64,000 bases of DNA from CAVTPU01 sp963736695 (GCA_963736695.1 CAVTPU010000004.1:3224001-3288000); one strand, 5' to 3'. Positions 1 to 10,200 are shown, counted from the stretch's first letter. Notes: generated by a model not told the origin, from the letters alone. Program-made: numbers and translations.

Positions 1-31
1 GGCTCCTCGACAGCTCCTGGGACACACGGGC

Positions 32-68
32 GAGGGGCCGGACGCACCCCTCACACGTCCGGCCCCTC
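32..68 (+). terminator. Intrinsic terminator-like hairpin
   Basis: A perfect 13-bp inverted repeat (arms at 32-44 and 56-68) encloses an 11-nt loop. No strong U-tract follows. It probably ends a gene lying just left of the window; the first 31 bases show no identifiable coding end. Confidence 0.65.
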
Positions 69-425
69 TATGCACGACGCCCCGCCGCCACCCCTCGACC
101 GACAGGGCATCGGCCGCTTTCCCGTGTCAGGCGTTTCGTTCACGCTGACATCTGGCTCAACGAGACGTCCGCACGCCGGTTACGCCGTCGCCTCGGGCCG
201 GTCGGCGACAATCCCCGAACGGCTGACCGTGCCGCCGTGAAACGTTTCGCAGTGATCTGTGTGGTCGGGCACACACCGTGACCGCCGTCACCACGACGGA
301 TCGAGGCTGGTTAGGCTGCGGGCGTGAGGCCCGCGCGCGGCGCGGGCGCGAGGTGCGAGGGACGGTTCCATCTCCGCGACGCGGCCATGCCGCGCGGGGG
401 TGCGGCCGCGAGCGAAGAGGTAAAG
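69..425. other. Intergenic region upstream of sucC
   Basis: No convincing gene is seen in this stretch. It contains a TAGGCT -10-like hexamer at 312-317. Six bases later comes an in-frame GTG (324), 102 bases upstream of the sucC start chosen here. A strong Shine-Dalgarno (GAGG at 417-420) precedes GTG 426. The first half of the region shows nothing I can name. Confidence 0.5.
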
Positions 426-1604
426 GTGGACCTGTACGAATACCAGGGACGCGAACTGTTCGCCCGGCACGGGTTGCCGGTGTTGGGTGGTGGTGTCGCG
501 CAGACTCCAGACGAGGCGCGCGCGATCGCGCAACGCTTCGGCGGGCGGGTCGTGGTCAAGGCTCAGGTCAAGACCGGTGGGCGAGGCAAGGCGGGCGGCG
601 TGAAACTCGCCGAGACGGTGGATGAGGCGCAGGCCCACGCCACGAACATCCTCGGCATGGACATCAAAGGCCACACCGTGCACCGGGTCATGGTGACCAC
701 GACGGCCGACATCGCCGAGGAGTACTACTTCTCCTATCTGCTCGATCGGGCCAACCGCACGTTCCTGTGCATCGCCAGCGTCGCCGGCGGCATGGAGATC
801 GAGCAGGTCGCACACGAGGCGCCGGAGAAGGTGGCGAAGGTCGCGATCGACCCCAACCGTGGGGTGGACGAGGCGACGGCCCGAGAGATCGTCACGAAGG
901 CCGGCTTCCCGGCCGAGGTCGCCGACCAGGTCGCCGCGATCGCGGTCAACCTGTGGGCGGCGTTCGTCGCCGAGGACGCCACCCTGGTCGAGGTGAACCC
1001 GTTGGCGAAGACCACCGATGGCACGGTCCTGTGCCTCGACGCGAAGGTGACCCTCGACGACAACGCGGGCTTCCGGCACCCCGATCACGAGGCGCTCGCC
1101 GACTCGTCGAGCACCGACCCGCTGGAGCTGGCGGCGAAGGCGAAAGACCTCAACTACGTCAAGCTCGACGGTGAGGTCGGCATCATCGGCAACGGGGCCG
1201 GGCTGGTGATGTCCACTCTCGACGTCGTGGCCTATGCCGGCGAGGAGTTCGGCGGCGTGAAGCCGGCGAACTTTCTCGACATCGGCGGCGGAGCGAGCGC
1301 TCAGGTGATGGCCGACGGTCTGGAGATCGTGCTCTCGGACCCGGCGGTGAAGAGCGTCTTCGTCAACGTCTTCGGCGGCATCACCGCGTGTGACTCGGTC
1401 GCCAACGGCGTCGTGTCGGCGCTGGGACTGCTCACCGAGCGCGGCGAGGCGGTCACCAAACCGTTGGTGATCCGGCTCGACGGAAACAACGCCGAGGAGG
1501 GTCGACGAATTCTCGACTCGGCGGCGAACCCGCTCATTGAGCGGGTCGACACGATGGACGCGGCCGCGAAGCGCGCGGCCCAACTGGCGGCGGCAGGGAG
1601 CTAA
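426..1604 (+). CDS. sucC: Succinyl-CoA ligase [ADP-forming] subunit beta
   Basis: This is the beta subunit of succinyl-CoA synthetase, which interconverts succinyl-CoA and succinate with nucleotide phosphorylation in the TCA cycle. The 392-residue protein has the usual length and begins DLYEYQGRELF. An N-terminal ATP-grasp domain carries the glycine-rich KTGGRGKAGGVK segment near residue 50. The C-terminal ligase domain has NVFGGI near residue 314. GTG 426 is chosen because GAGG lies 5 bases upstream and the protein then starts at the usual family N-terminus. A longer in-frame reading from GTG 324 is possible but adds an arginine-rich 34-residue extension. sucD follows after 4 bases, so the two are one operon. 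Confidence 0.96.
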   Translation: MDLYEYQGRELFARHGLPVLGGGVAQTPDEARAIAQRFGGRVVVKAQVKTGGRGKAGGVKLAETVDEAQAHATNILGMDIKGHTVHRVMVTTTADIAEEYYFSYLLDRANRTFLCIASVAGGMEIEQVAHEAPEKVAKVAIDPNRGVDEATAREIVTKAGFPAEVADQVAAIAVNLWAAFVAEDATLVEVNPLAKTTDGTVLCLDAKVTLDDNAGFRHPDHEALADSSSTDPLELAAKAKDLNYVKLDGEVGIIGNGAGLVMSTLDVVAYAGEEFGGVKPANFLDIGGGASAQVMADGLEIVLSDPAVKSVFVNVFGGITACDSVANGVVSALGLLTERGEAVTKPLVIRLDGNNAEEGRRILDSAANPLIERVDTMDAAAKRAAQLAAAGS

Positions 1605-1608
1605 AACG

Positions 1609-2496
1609 ATGGCCATCTGGCTCACGAAGGATTCCAAGGTCATCGTCCAGGGCATGACCGGCTCCGAAGGCATGAAACACACCCGCCGGATGTTGCGCGC
1701 CGGCACCACGATCGTCGGGGGCGTCAACGCCCGCAAAGCGGGTCAAAAGGTCGAGGCTGAGGGCGTGACCCTGCCGGTCTTCGGCACTGTCGCCGAGGCG
1801 ATGGCGCAGACCGGAGCCGACACCTCGGTGGTCTTCGTGCCGCCGGCGTTCACCAAGGACGCCGTGGTCGAGGCGATCGACGCCGGAATCGGGCTCGCCG
1901 TGGTGATCACCGAAGGCATTCCGGTGCACGACACGGCGGCCTTCTGGGCGCACGCGGTCTCCACCGGCGGCAAGACCCGCGTCATCGGGCCGAACTGCCC
2001 CGGCATCGCCAGCCCCGGCCAGTCCAACGCGGGCATCATTCCGGCCGATATCACCGCCGCCGGGCGCATCGGTCTGGTCTCCAAGTCGGGCACCCTGACC
2101 TATCAGATGATGTATGAGTTGCGCGATATCGGTTTCTCGACGTGCGTCGGCATCGGCGGTGATCCGATCATCGGCACCACCCACATCGACGCGCTCGCGG
2201 CCTTCCAGAACGACCCGGAGACCGACGCGATCGTGATGATCGGTGAGATCGGCGGCGACGCCGAGGAGCGTGCGGCCGACTTCATCAAAGCCAACGTCAC
2301 CAAACCGGTGGTCGGCTACATCGCCGGATTCACGGCCCCTCCCGGCAAGACGATGGGCCACGCCGGAGCGATCATCTCCGGCTCATCGGGCACCGCCGAG
2401 GCGAAGAAGGATGCCTTGGAGGCGGCCGGTGTGCGGGTCGGCAAGACGCCGAGCGAGACCGCGCGACTCATGCGCGACCTGATGCGGGCTGGCTGA
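1609..2496 (+). CDS. sucD: Succinyl-CoA ligase subunit alpha
   Basis: This is the alpha subunit of succinyl-CoA synthetase. It binds CoA through an N-terminal Rossmann-type domain and carries the phosphorylated active-site histidine. The GHAGAI motif places that histidine at residue 251. Other family segments are VQGMTGSEG near the N-terminus, GPNCPGI, and KSGTLTYQ. The length of 295 residues is normal. ATG 1609 sits 4 bases after the sucC stop; the upstream extension of this frame lies inside sucC and is rejected. A strong hairpin terminator at 2539-2573 ends the sucCD unit. Confidence 0.96.
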   Translation: MAIWLTKDSKVIVQGMTGSEGMKHTRRMLRAGTTIVGGVNARKAGQKVEAEGVTLPVFGTVAEAMAQTGADTSVVFVPPAFTKDAVVEAIDAGIGLAVVITEGIPVHDTAAFWAHAVSTGGKTRVIGPNCPGIASPGQSNAGIIPADITAAGRIGLVSKSGTLTYQMMYELRDIGFSTCVGIGGDPIIGTTHIDALAAFQNDPETDAIVMIGEIGGDAEERAADFIKANVTKPVVGYIAGFTAPPGKTMGHAGAIISGSSGTAEAKKDALEAAGVRVGKTPSETARLMRDLMRAG

Positions 2497-2538
2497 TCCG
2501 CCCGCTCGTCGCGCGTGTCGCGTGGCGAGAATCGTTAA

Positions 2539-2573
2539 TTCGGGCGGCCGGTCATCGTGACCGGTCGCCCGAA
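2539..2573 (+). terminator. Terminator after sucCD
   Basis: A 16-bp stem (arms 2539-2554 and 2558-2573) has one mismatch that becomes a G-U pair in RNA. It has a 3-nt TCG loop and is followed by TCTTT. It separates sucD from the membrane-protein gene. Confidence 0.75.
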
Positions 2574-2593
2574 TCTTTGACAGAGTTGAACTG

Positions 2594-3832
2594 ATGGCTG
2601 TGACCCCGCACGATGCGACGCGACCCGAGACGAGCACGACCGGCCCACCCGGACCGGCGAGCCGGGCCCGGGGCGCGCCGTTGGTCGTCGCCGCGTCGGT
2701 GGCGGCCGCGTGGGCCGCACTGATCTCCTTCCTGCCGCTCGCGTTGGTCTCCCTGGCCGGCGGGTTCAGCGCCGACCGGTCGCTGGCCGCCGCCGCGCGT
2801 TTCGCCGCCGCCGGTTGGCTGCTCGGCCACGGTGTGCCTGTGGAGATCGGCGCCGACCGCGTCACTCTCATTCCGCTCGCGGTGACCCTGCTCGCGGCGT
2901 GGCGGGTGAGTCGGGCCGGGGTGCACGCGAGCCGGGCCGTGGGTGGTCACCGAGATCGACGCGTACGCCGTGCCGCCATGGCCGCGGGTGCGGTGGCGCT
3001 GGCGTACGGGTGCCTCGGGGGTTTGGTCGCGACGGCAGCGGCCGGGCCGACACTCGGCCTCTCACCCCTCGCGGCGACGGTCCACTGTGGGCTCTTCGGC
3101 TTCGTCTTCGCCGGCATCGCGGCGATGCGACACAGCCGGGCGGGTCGGGGACTGATCCGGCGTGCCCCACCCGTGGTCGACGGGGCGGTGCGCACCGGGG
3201 TGGCGGCGGCGGCGTTGATCCTCGCGGCGGGTGCGGCGACCGCCGGCACCGCTGTGGCCGCCGAGGGGGGCACGGCGGCGACGATCCTCGGCTCCTATCG
3301 CGCCGGTGTTGTCGGCCAGGCCGGCATCACCGCGTTGTGTCTGGCATACAGTCCCAACACGGCGGTCTGGGGCGCCAGCTATCTGCTCGGGCCGGGATTC
3401 TCGGTGGGCGCGCAGACGGTGGTGCGCCCGGGAGCCGTGGTGCTCGGACCGGTGCCGGCTTTGCCGCTGCTCGCCGGTCTCCCTTCGGCTCCAGCCCCGC
3501 CGCCCGTCGTGTTGCTGCTGCTCGGGGTTCCGGTGTTCGCGTCGGTGGCGGCCGGCTGGCTGCTTGGCCGGCGGGACCCGCGCCACAGTGGAGTGGCCGC
3601 GTGGGTGGCCGGACCGGTCGCCGGGGTGTTGGTGCAGATCGCCGTCTGGGCCTCGGCCGGGGCACTCGGGGCCGGCCGGCTCGCGGCGCTGGGCCCGACC
3701 GGTTGGCGGGCTGGGGTGCTCGCCACGGTGGTGGTGGCGTTCGGCGCGTCGCTTGGGTCGTTGGCGGCCCGCAGCCGGTTCCGCCGTGCCGGCGGGGCCG
3801 ATGGGACAGGTGCGGCTAAGGTGCACGCGTGA
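2594..3832 (+). CDS. DUF6350-type polytopic membrane protein (PerM-like position)
   Basis: This 412-residue protein is mostly alternating hydrophobic stretches rich in Ala, Val, Leu and Gly, with about eight or more likely membrane segments after a polar N-terminus of about 30 residues. I recognise it by type and place. In mycobacteria the gene between sucCD and purN encodes PerM, a membrane protein linked to cell division and persistence, and this family is now called DUF6350. No catalytic motif is visible. The last bases overlap the purN start (GTG 3829), and a -10-like TAAGGT lies inside the 3' end at 3817-3822. The molecular function is unknown. Confidence 0.8.
   Translation: MAVTPHDATRPETSTTGPPGPASRARGAPLVVAASVAAAWAALISFLPLALVSLAGGFSADRSLAAAARFAAAGWLLGHGVPVEIGADRVTLIPLAVTLLAAWRVSRAGVHASRAVGGHRDRRVRRAAMAAGAVALAYGCLGGLVATAAAGPTLGLSPLAATVHCGLFGFVFAGIAAMRHSRAGRGLIRRAPPVVDGAVRTGVAAAALILAAGAATAGTAVAAEGGTAATILGSYRAGVVGQAGITALCLAYSPNTAVWGASYLLGPGFSVGAQTVVRPGAVVLGPVPALPLLAGLPSAPAPPPVVLLLLGVPVFASVAAGWLLGRRDPRHSGVAAWVAGPVAGVLVQIAVWASAGALGAGRLAALGPTGWRAGVLATVVVAFGASLGSLAARSRFRRAGGADGTGAAKVHA
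3817..3828 (+). promoter_or_regulatory. Candidate leaderless promoter for purN-purH
   Basis: TAAGGT at 3817-3822 stands six bases before the GTG start at 3829, the spacing expected for a -10 element of a leaderless transcript. It lies within the end of the upstream gene. No clear -35 is seen. Confidence 0.35.
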
Positions 3833-6027
3833 GTGATCGACGTCAGCCGCCGGTGCGGGGCCGTGTTGCCCGACTGGTCGTGTTGGTCTCCGGCTCGGGG
3901 ACGAATCTGCAGGCCCTGCTCGACGCGTGCGCCGACCCGGGCTTCGGCGCGACCGTCGTCGCGGTCGGTGCCGACCGCGACGCCATTGTCGGCCTCGACC
4001 GGGCCGAAGCGGTCGGCGTGTCGACCTTCGTGCACCGGCTGGGCGACTTCGCCAGCCGCGCCGAATGGGACGAGGCGTTGACCCGGTCGTGCGCCGCGCA
4101 CGCCCCCGACCTGGTGATCTCGGCGGGATTCCTCAAGCTCGTCGGCCCAGCGTTCCTCGACGCCTTCGGCGATCGATATCTCAACACGCACAACGCGCTG
4201 TTGCCCAGCTTCGCCGGCATCCACGGGCCCCGCGACGCTTTGGCCTATGGCGTGAAGGTCACCGGGGCCACCCTGTTCTTCGTCGACGCGGGCGTCGACA
4301 CCGGGCCGATTCTCGCGCAGGTCGCGGTGCCGGTGCGCGACGACGATGACGAGGATTCGCTCACCGAGCGCATCAAGACCGCCGAGCGCGCCCAGCTCGT
4401 CGACTTTGTGGGCCGACTTGTTCGCCATGGTTGGACGATCTCCGGAAGAAAGGTCACGGTTGGCATGACCGAGCACTCATCGCGGCGGCCGATTCGCCGG
4501 GCGTTGATCAGCGTCTATGACAAGACGGGGATCGGTGACCTGGTCACCGCGTTGGACAAGGCCGGCGTGCAGATCATCTCCACCGGACGCACAGCCGACC
4601 TCGTCGAGGGAATGGGGCTGGCCGTCACCCGGGTCGAGCAGCTCACCGGCTTTCCGGAGTGCCTCGACGGGCGGGTCAAGACCCTGCACCCCGCCGTGCA
4701 CGCCGGACTGCTCGCCGACCTGCGTCGCCCCGAACACGCCGACCAACTGCGACAACTCGGCATCGAGGGCATCGACCTGCTCGTCAGCAACCTCTATCCA
4801 TTTCGCGAGACCGTCGCGAGCGGCGCGAGTCACGACGAATGCGTCGAGCAGATCGACATCGGCGGCCCGGCGATGGTCCGGGCCGCCGCGAAGAACTACC
4901 CCACCGTCGCGGTGGTCACCTCGCCTTCGGCGTACGAGGATGTCATGGAGGCGCTTCGCGCCGGCGGTTTGACGCTGGGCCAGCGCCGAGCCTTCGCGGC
5001 CCGGGCGTTCGCCGACATCGCCGACTATGACGTCGCGGTCGCCCGCTGGTTCGCCGAGCAGACGACGACCGAGGGCGACGAGTGGCCCGACTTCGCCGGC
5101 TCCGCGCTGCTGCGGCAGGCGACGCTGCGTTATGGCGAAAACCCACACCAGGCCGCGGCGCTCTATCGCGACCCGGCCGCGTCGCCCGGTCTCGCCCACG
5201 CCCGCCAACATGGCGGCAAGGAGATGTCCTACAACAACTACGTCGATGCCGACGCGGCGTGGCGCTCCTGCCACGACTTCACCGAACCCGCCGTGGCGAT
5301 CATCAAGCACGCCAATCCGTGCGGCATCGCGGTCGGCGTCGACGTCGCCGACGCGCATCGCAAGGCTCACGCGTGCGATCCGGTCTCCGCCTATGGCGGG
5401 GTCATCGCCGTCAACCGGGAGGTCTCCGTCGCGCTCGCCGAACAGCTCGCGCCGATCTTCACCGAGGTGGTGGTCGCGCCCGGCTATGCCCCCGGCGCCA
5501 TCGACGTGCTCGCGGCCAAGAAGAACCTGCGCATCCTGGAGGCCCCGCCGTGGCGGCCCGCCGCCGTCGAGATTCGCCAGGTCTCCGGCGGGCTGCTCAC
5601 CCAGGCCGCCGACCGTGTCGACGCCCCCGGTGACGACGTCACCGCGTGGCGGCTCGTCGCCGGCGAACCGGCCGGCGGCCGTGACCTCGCCGACCTCGCC
5701 TTCGCCTGGCGTGCCGTGCGATCCGTGAAGTCCAACGCCATCCTGCTCGCCTCCGGTGGCGCCACCGTCGGGGTCGGCATGGGCCAGGTTAACCGGGTCG
5801 ACTCGGCGCGGTTGGCCGTCGTCCGCGCCGCAGATCGCGCCGCCGGCAGTGTCGCGGCCTCCGACGCGTTCTTCCCCTTCGCCGACGGCTTGCAGGTGCT
5901 CATCGACGCCGGGGTGACCGCCGTCGTGCAGCCCGGGGGCTCGGTTCGTGACGACGAGGTCATCGCTGCGGCAAAGGCGGCTGGCATCACGATGTATGTC
6001 ACCGGAACCCGACACTTCTTCCACTGA
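3829..6027 (+). CDS. purN-purH: Fused phosphoribosylglycinamide formyltransferase / AICAR formyltransferase-IMP cyclohydrolase
   Basis: One uninterrupted 732-codon frame encodes two purine enzymes that are normally separate. Residues 1 to about 208 are PurN, which formylates GAR using 10-formyl-THF. It has VLVSGSGTNLQALLDA, the NTHNALLPSF and GIHGP catalytic region, and DTGPILAQ. Residues 213-732 are PurH, bifunctional AICAR transformylase and IMP cyclohydrolase. It has an MGS-like start (RALISVYDKTG), TGRTADLV, YGENPHQ, KHANPCG and the C-terminal GTRHFFH. The joint is only a few residues, and Met213 (ATG 4465) matches a normal PurH start. A GGAAG and an AAAGG 11-16 bases upstream could allow separate PurH translation. 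The GTG start at 3829 overlaps the upstream stop. A sequencing indel that removed a purN stop is the alternative explanation. Confidence 0.9.
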   Translation: MSDRRQPPVRGRVARLVVLVSGSGTNLQALLDACADPGFGATVVAVGADRDAIVGLDRAEAVGVSTFVHRLGDFASRAEWDEALTRSCAAHAPDLVISAGFLKLVGPAFLDAFGDRYLNTHNALLPSFAGIHGPRDALAYGVKVTGATLFFVDAGVDTGPILAQVAVPVRDDDDEDSLTERIKTAERAQLVDFVGRLVRHGWTISGRKVTVGMTEHSSRRPIRRALISVYDKTGIGDLVTALDKAGVQIISTGRTADLVEGMGLAVTRVEQLTGFPECLDGRVKTLHPAVHAGLLADLRRPEHADQLRQLGIEGIDLLVSNLYPFRETVASGASHDECVEQIDIGGPAMVRAAAKNYPTVAVVTSPSAYEDVMEALRAGGLTLGQRRAFAARAFADIADYDVAVARWFAEQTTTEGDEWPDFAGSALLRQATLRYGENPHQAAALYRDPAASPGLAHARQHGGKEMSYNNYVDADAAWRSCHDFTEPAVAIIKHANPCGIAVGVDVADAHRKAHACDPVSAYGGVIAVNREVSVALAEQLAPIFTEVVVAPGYAPGAIDVLAAKKNLRILEAPPWRPAAVEIRQVSGGLLTQAADRVDAPGDDVTAWRLVAGEPAGGRDLADLAFAWRAVRSVKSNAILLASGGATVGVGMGQVNRVDSARLAVVRAADRAAGSVAASDAFFPFADGLQVLIDAGVTAVVQPGGSVRDDEVIAAAKAAGITMYVTGTRHFFH

Positions 6028-6040
6028 TCGGGGAACGGAA

Positions 6041-6343
6041 GTGGCCGATTGGGATATTCGCGACGTCCCCGCGTATGTGTGGGACTCGGAGCGTGCGGTG
6101 AGCTACGAGGTCGCCCTGGAGACGCTGGGTGACGCGATCGCCACGTACACGGCCTTGGTTTATCAGGAGAATGGCAAGCCCGCTCCCGACGCGGAGAAGA
6201 TCGCGGCCTGGGAGGCCGAGATCGCCAAGGCTGCGACGCGACGGCAGACACTTGACCACAAAGACAGGGCGCGGATCCGGCAGGTCACGGACGAGTACGC
6301 GGCGCTGGTTCGGCGGCTCGACGACCAGATCGAGCCACTGTGA
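6041..6343 (+). CDS. Small protein upstream of zeta toxin, putative antitoxin
   Basis: A 100-residue charged, mostly helical protein begins MADWDIRDVPAYVWDSERAV. I do not recognise a family from sequence. GTG 6041 is chosen because GGGAACGGAA directly precedes it; the longer frame from 5948 lies inside purH. Its stop overlaps the start of the zeta-toxin gene (GTG 6340), so the two are translationally coupled. In zeta systems the partner encoded immediately upstream is usually the antitoxin, hence the call. The identification rests on position, size and coupling only. Confidence 0.65.
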   Translation: MADWDIRDVPAYVWDSERAVSYEVALETLGDAIATYTALVYQENGKPAPDAEKIAAWEAEIAKAATRRQTLDHKDRARIRQVTDEYAALVRRLDDQIEPL

Positions 6344-7203
6344 CCGAGCCCGGGCGGTGGCTGCTCAGCGAGATTGAGAGCCGCGACATCTTCGTCGAGA
6401 AGATCGTTCCCCGGGAATTCGTTCGCGGCCGGCCGGGGCAGTCGACGCCCGTGGCTGTCTTCGTCATCGCCCAGCATGGTTCGGGCAAGACCGACACCTC
6501 ACAGGCGATCAAGACAGTGCTCGACCGGCGTGGGGGTTCCGTCGTCATCGACAGTGACCTCTACAAGCCTTATCACCCGGCGTACAAGCGACTGATGAAA
6601 GTGGACGGTGAGATGGCGACGGCCGCCGTCGCCGCCGACGGTCAGCGGTGGTCGCGGATGGCGTCGGACCATCTCCGCGAGCACCGGGTCGACGTGATGA
6701 TCGAGGAGACAGTGCAGAATCCGCCGTATTTCCGGGAACAGGCTCAGGCGTGGCGGAGCGCCGGTTATCGGGTGGACGTGGCATTTCTGGCGGTGCCGGA
6801 GCCGGTGAGTCGTCTCGGGGTGTTGGACCGCTATCAGAGCCAGGTCGACGCGAAGGGGTCCGGGCGCTTGCCGCCCGCCGACAAGCAGCGTCGCGCTTTC
6901 GCCGGGGTGGCGCAGGTCGCGGCGATGGTCGAAGCCGAGCACGTGGCCGACGTGGTGACTGTATGGCGGCGGGGCAACGTCAACATTTATGTCAACCGGT
7001 CGACGGACGGGGTGTGGCAACACCAATCCGGTGCCGCGCAGGCATTGCGGAGTGAACGTGATCGTCGACGCGATGCCGCCGAGACCGTGGACTTTCTGCG
7101 TGTGCACACCCGATTGGTGCAGCGGATGAGCCCGCGCTTTCGTGGTCAACTCGACGACGTTGTGGCCACGGTGACGCCGTTGCTGGCATCGGGAGATCTG
7201 TGA
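6340..7203 (+). CDS. Zeta toxin family kinase
   Basis: This 287-residue protein is a P-loop kinase of the zeta toxin family. Known members phosphorylate UDP-N-acetylglucosamine and so poison cell-wall synthesis, though some family members have other substrates. Visible features are Walker A AQHGSGKT at about residues 45-52, the zeta-type VVIDSDLYKPYHPAY block just after residue 66, and DVMIEETVQNP near residue 120. The start overlaps the stop of the small upstream gene. The pair sits between purH and folD, which are often close neighbours in actinobacteria, so it looks inserted. Whether it is an active toxin cannot be told from the sequence. Confidence 0.82.
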   Translation: MTEPGRWLLSEIESRDIFVEKIVPREFVRGRPGQSTPVAVFVIAQHGSGKTDTSQAIKTVLDRRGGSVVIDSDLYKPYHPAYKRLMKVDGEMATAAVAADGQRWSRMASDHLREHRVDVMIEETVQNPPYFREQAQAWRSAGYRVDVAFLAVPEPVSRLGVLDRYQSQVDAKGSGRLPPADKQRRAFAGVAQVAAMVEAEHVADVVTVWRRGNVNIYVNRSTDGVWQHQSGAAQALRSERDRRRDAAETVDFLRVHTRLVQRMSPRFRGQLDDVVATVTPLLASGDL

Positions 7204-7233
7204 CGCCGCTATTCATTGAGTCGCCCGGCCGCC

Positions 7234-7246
7234 TAGCATCAACGGC
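7234..7246 (+). promoter_or_regulatory. Candidate leaderless promoter of the HEAT-repeat gene
   Basis: TAGCAT at 7234-7239 is followed by exactly seven bases and then the GTG start at 7247. The spacing predicts transcription starting at or next to the start codon. No Shine-Dalgarno is present. Confidence 0.5.
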
Positions 7247-10200
7247 GTGACTTCAGCGAACGCCTCCGTTCTCGCCGCCGCACGGCGCGGCGATTTCGGC
7301 TGGCTCTGCGCACACCTCAACGCGCGGACGTGTACGCCGGAGGTGGCGCGCCTTCTCGGCGGCCACGACGATCCGCGCATGCGTCACCTCGGCCTGACTC
7401 AGCTTGAGGCGCGGATCGTCGATTCGCGAACACCGGAGTCCGAGTTGATCGAGGCGGCCCGGCTGCTTCCGCAGGCAGTCGACGGACCACCGGAGACGGC
7501 GCTGGTGCTGGCCCGCCTCCACGAGCGGCTGTGGCGGCACGTGTCGCCACAGCACCGGCCGCGTTGGAGGGCTGTCGACCTGCCCGCTCGGGTGCGGATC
7601 GCCTGGTTGCGCGCCGAGATCGTCAATGAGCCGGCGGTTATTCGAGATCAACCCCGTGGCGAGTTGCTTTATCAGGTGGTCGCCGGCATCACGATTGATC
7701 ACATCAATCGGCCCGAAGAGCTGATCCGGGAGCTCATCGCCGGCGGTGACCACGTGCTGCACAGTGCCGCACTTCGGCTGGCCCGCGAGGGACTGCAGGG
7801 CGCGCTGCTGGCACCGGGCCGGGTGCGGGAGATCCTCGACACGTTGCTCAACGCGGTGCTCGACGCGTCGCCACCCGCCGTCGTCTGCGACGTCTTGCGC
7901 GAACTCGCCGAACCGTGGGCTGCGCTCGCGCCCCTAGCGCCGCACCGGTTGCGCCCATTTCTGGCCGGCGACTCGCGAACCTCGGCGCCGACAGTGACCG
8001 ACGCCGCGATCGAGGTCGCGATCCGCCACCGACACGGTGACCTGCTCTGGGACGTCATCACCGCCGAACGGACGCCGCCACGCACCCGCCAGCGGGCGTT
8101 GGCAGCGGTGGGGGAGTTGGCCGGGCGCGGCGACATTTCGGCGATCACGGCGGTCGCCGCCACCGACCCGTTGTTGTTCGGCGCGTCCGCGATCGAGTCT
8201 CTGCGGGCGCTGCACCGACGTGGTCTCTTCCCGAGCGGCGCCGATGCGGCGGCCATTGTGGACATCGCGCTCGCCGATCACACAGTCCCCGCGGTCGAGG
8301 CCGCCACAATCATGTTCACGTGTCGACACGAGGCGTTTCGGGCGTTGATGGTTGACGACGCCGGCGACCCGTCGTGGCCGCGTCGCCTCGCACTGGTGGT
8401 TGACCTCGCCGCGCACGGGCGTGACCTTCCAGCGGGCGACGCAGCCGCCCGTATGCTGCCCAGCGCGCCGCACCCGGAGTGGTTTCTGGCCGCGATCCGG
8501 GCGCTGGGTCACCGGGCCGCCGAGCCTGCCGTTCTCGAAGCGCTGCCGCAGGCGCCAGAAGCCGCGTTGCACACCCTCGAAGTCATCGGCGGGCCACTCA
8601 CCGTGGACGTGTTGAGGGAGCAACTCGGTCTGGCCATACCCCACGACGGCGGTTGCGCGTCGGGCGTCGTCGCGCCACATCTACGCGGTCTTCACACCCG
8701 AGCACTCGAACTTCTGTGGCATCTCACCGACGACCCTGACCAGCGACACGAGATTCTTGACCGGCTCAACCCACGCGACCTTCCCGGTCGGATCAGGGCG
8801 GATCTCGGAGCGCCCGATCCGCGCGAGACGGCGCTGCTCGCCGCCGCCGACGTCGGCACCGTGGAATCGGCGGAGGCGACGCTGCTCGCCTTGGCCCGCA
8901 GCGCGGACGCTGCGGCTGTTCCGATCATCGTGGACCTGTTGGCGCGCATCGTGGCGGACCTCGCGCTGTCCCAAGTGCCGGACAAACCCACCCCCGGGTA
9001 CGCCGGGGCCGCGCAACGCCGGCATCGTATCGAACCGGCCGTGCCCATGGAGATAGCGAACGCTATCTATCGTCTCGGCTGCGGCTTGCACGACCGGGGC
9101 AAACTCCGGCCGGTCTGCGTCGGCGAGGCCTCGACCGCGGCGGCGGCCGGTCACGCACTCGTCGCAACCATCGGACTCGACCTGATCGAGCGTCCGGGCC
9201 TCTCCGACGGCGAGCTGGCGATCGTGCTCGCGATGCTTCAGCAGGCACCGTATGCCGGCGCCCGCGCCCGCGTGCACCGGTTGCTGCGTCACCGCGATCG
9301 CCACGTTCGCAAACACGCGATCGCGGCGATCGTCGCGAGCGACGGCACCGATGACGGCACCAGTGACGGCGTCGGTGAGGGCACTGCGGCGCTGTCCGCG
9401 AGCCTCATCGGGCTCACCACCGTTCATGATGGGCAGACCGTTCGCCAGGCGTTGCTGGCGTTGGGGCGCATCCGCGCACGCTGGGCGGCTGCGGCCATCG
9501 CGGCGTGTCTCGACCACCCCACCATGAACGTCAAGAAGACCGCCGCCGAGACGTTGATCCACGCCGGAGCCCCGGTCGCCGTACCAAAGCTGTTGTTCTG
9601 GCTCGCCCGCCACGACAACCCCGGGCTGCGAGCCGGCCTCATCGAGGCGCTTCGGACTATCCTCGGCGACGCCTTCACCGCCACCGTCATCGCCACAGCC
9701 GAAGACGTCGACGACCGGCGGTCGTGCGAGTTGCTGCTCGCCGGGATCGGCCAGATGCCGTCGGCGCGGGCAGTCATCGCTCTGGCGGAGCAGGGGTCGC
9801 CGAGTGCACCGATGCTGCTGTCTCTTGTCGCAGCCGGGCGGGTGACGCTCGGCTGCGGAACCATCGACGATCTAGCGCCACACATGGCGGCCCATGGAAT
9901 CACTCCGCCACCTGCGAGCACGCCGTCCGGTGGTGATGAATTCGCCGACGACGTCGCGTTGATGGTCGACGGATGGGACGACGCGGCCGCACTACGGGTC
10001 GCGCAACGACTCGACCAGCAGATGACGTGCCCGACCGAGGAGCAACGAACCCGGCTCCGTTCGACGCTCGCGCACTGGCTGCGCCTCGCCGAAGTTGAGC
10101 GGAGCGCTCGGCGAGCGATCCTGCGAAGCATCTTCCGCATCTGCCCGGAGCCGTGGTCGAAGGACGAGCTCACGGCCTTTCGCCAGTCGATCCAACTGAT

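Noticed and set aside
288..1736. 482-aa minus-strand frame opposite sucC
   Set aside because: It is the antisense shadow of a certain gene in GC-rich DNA; its protein has no family features and no ribosome binding site.
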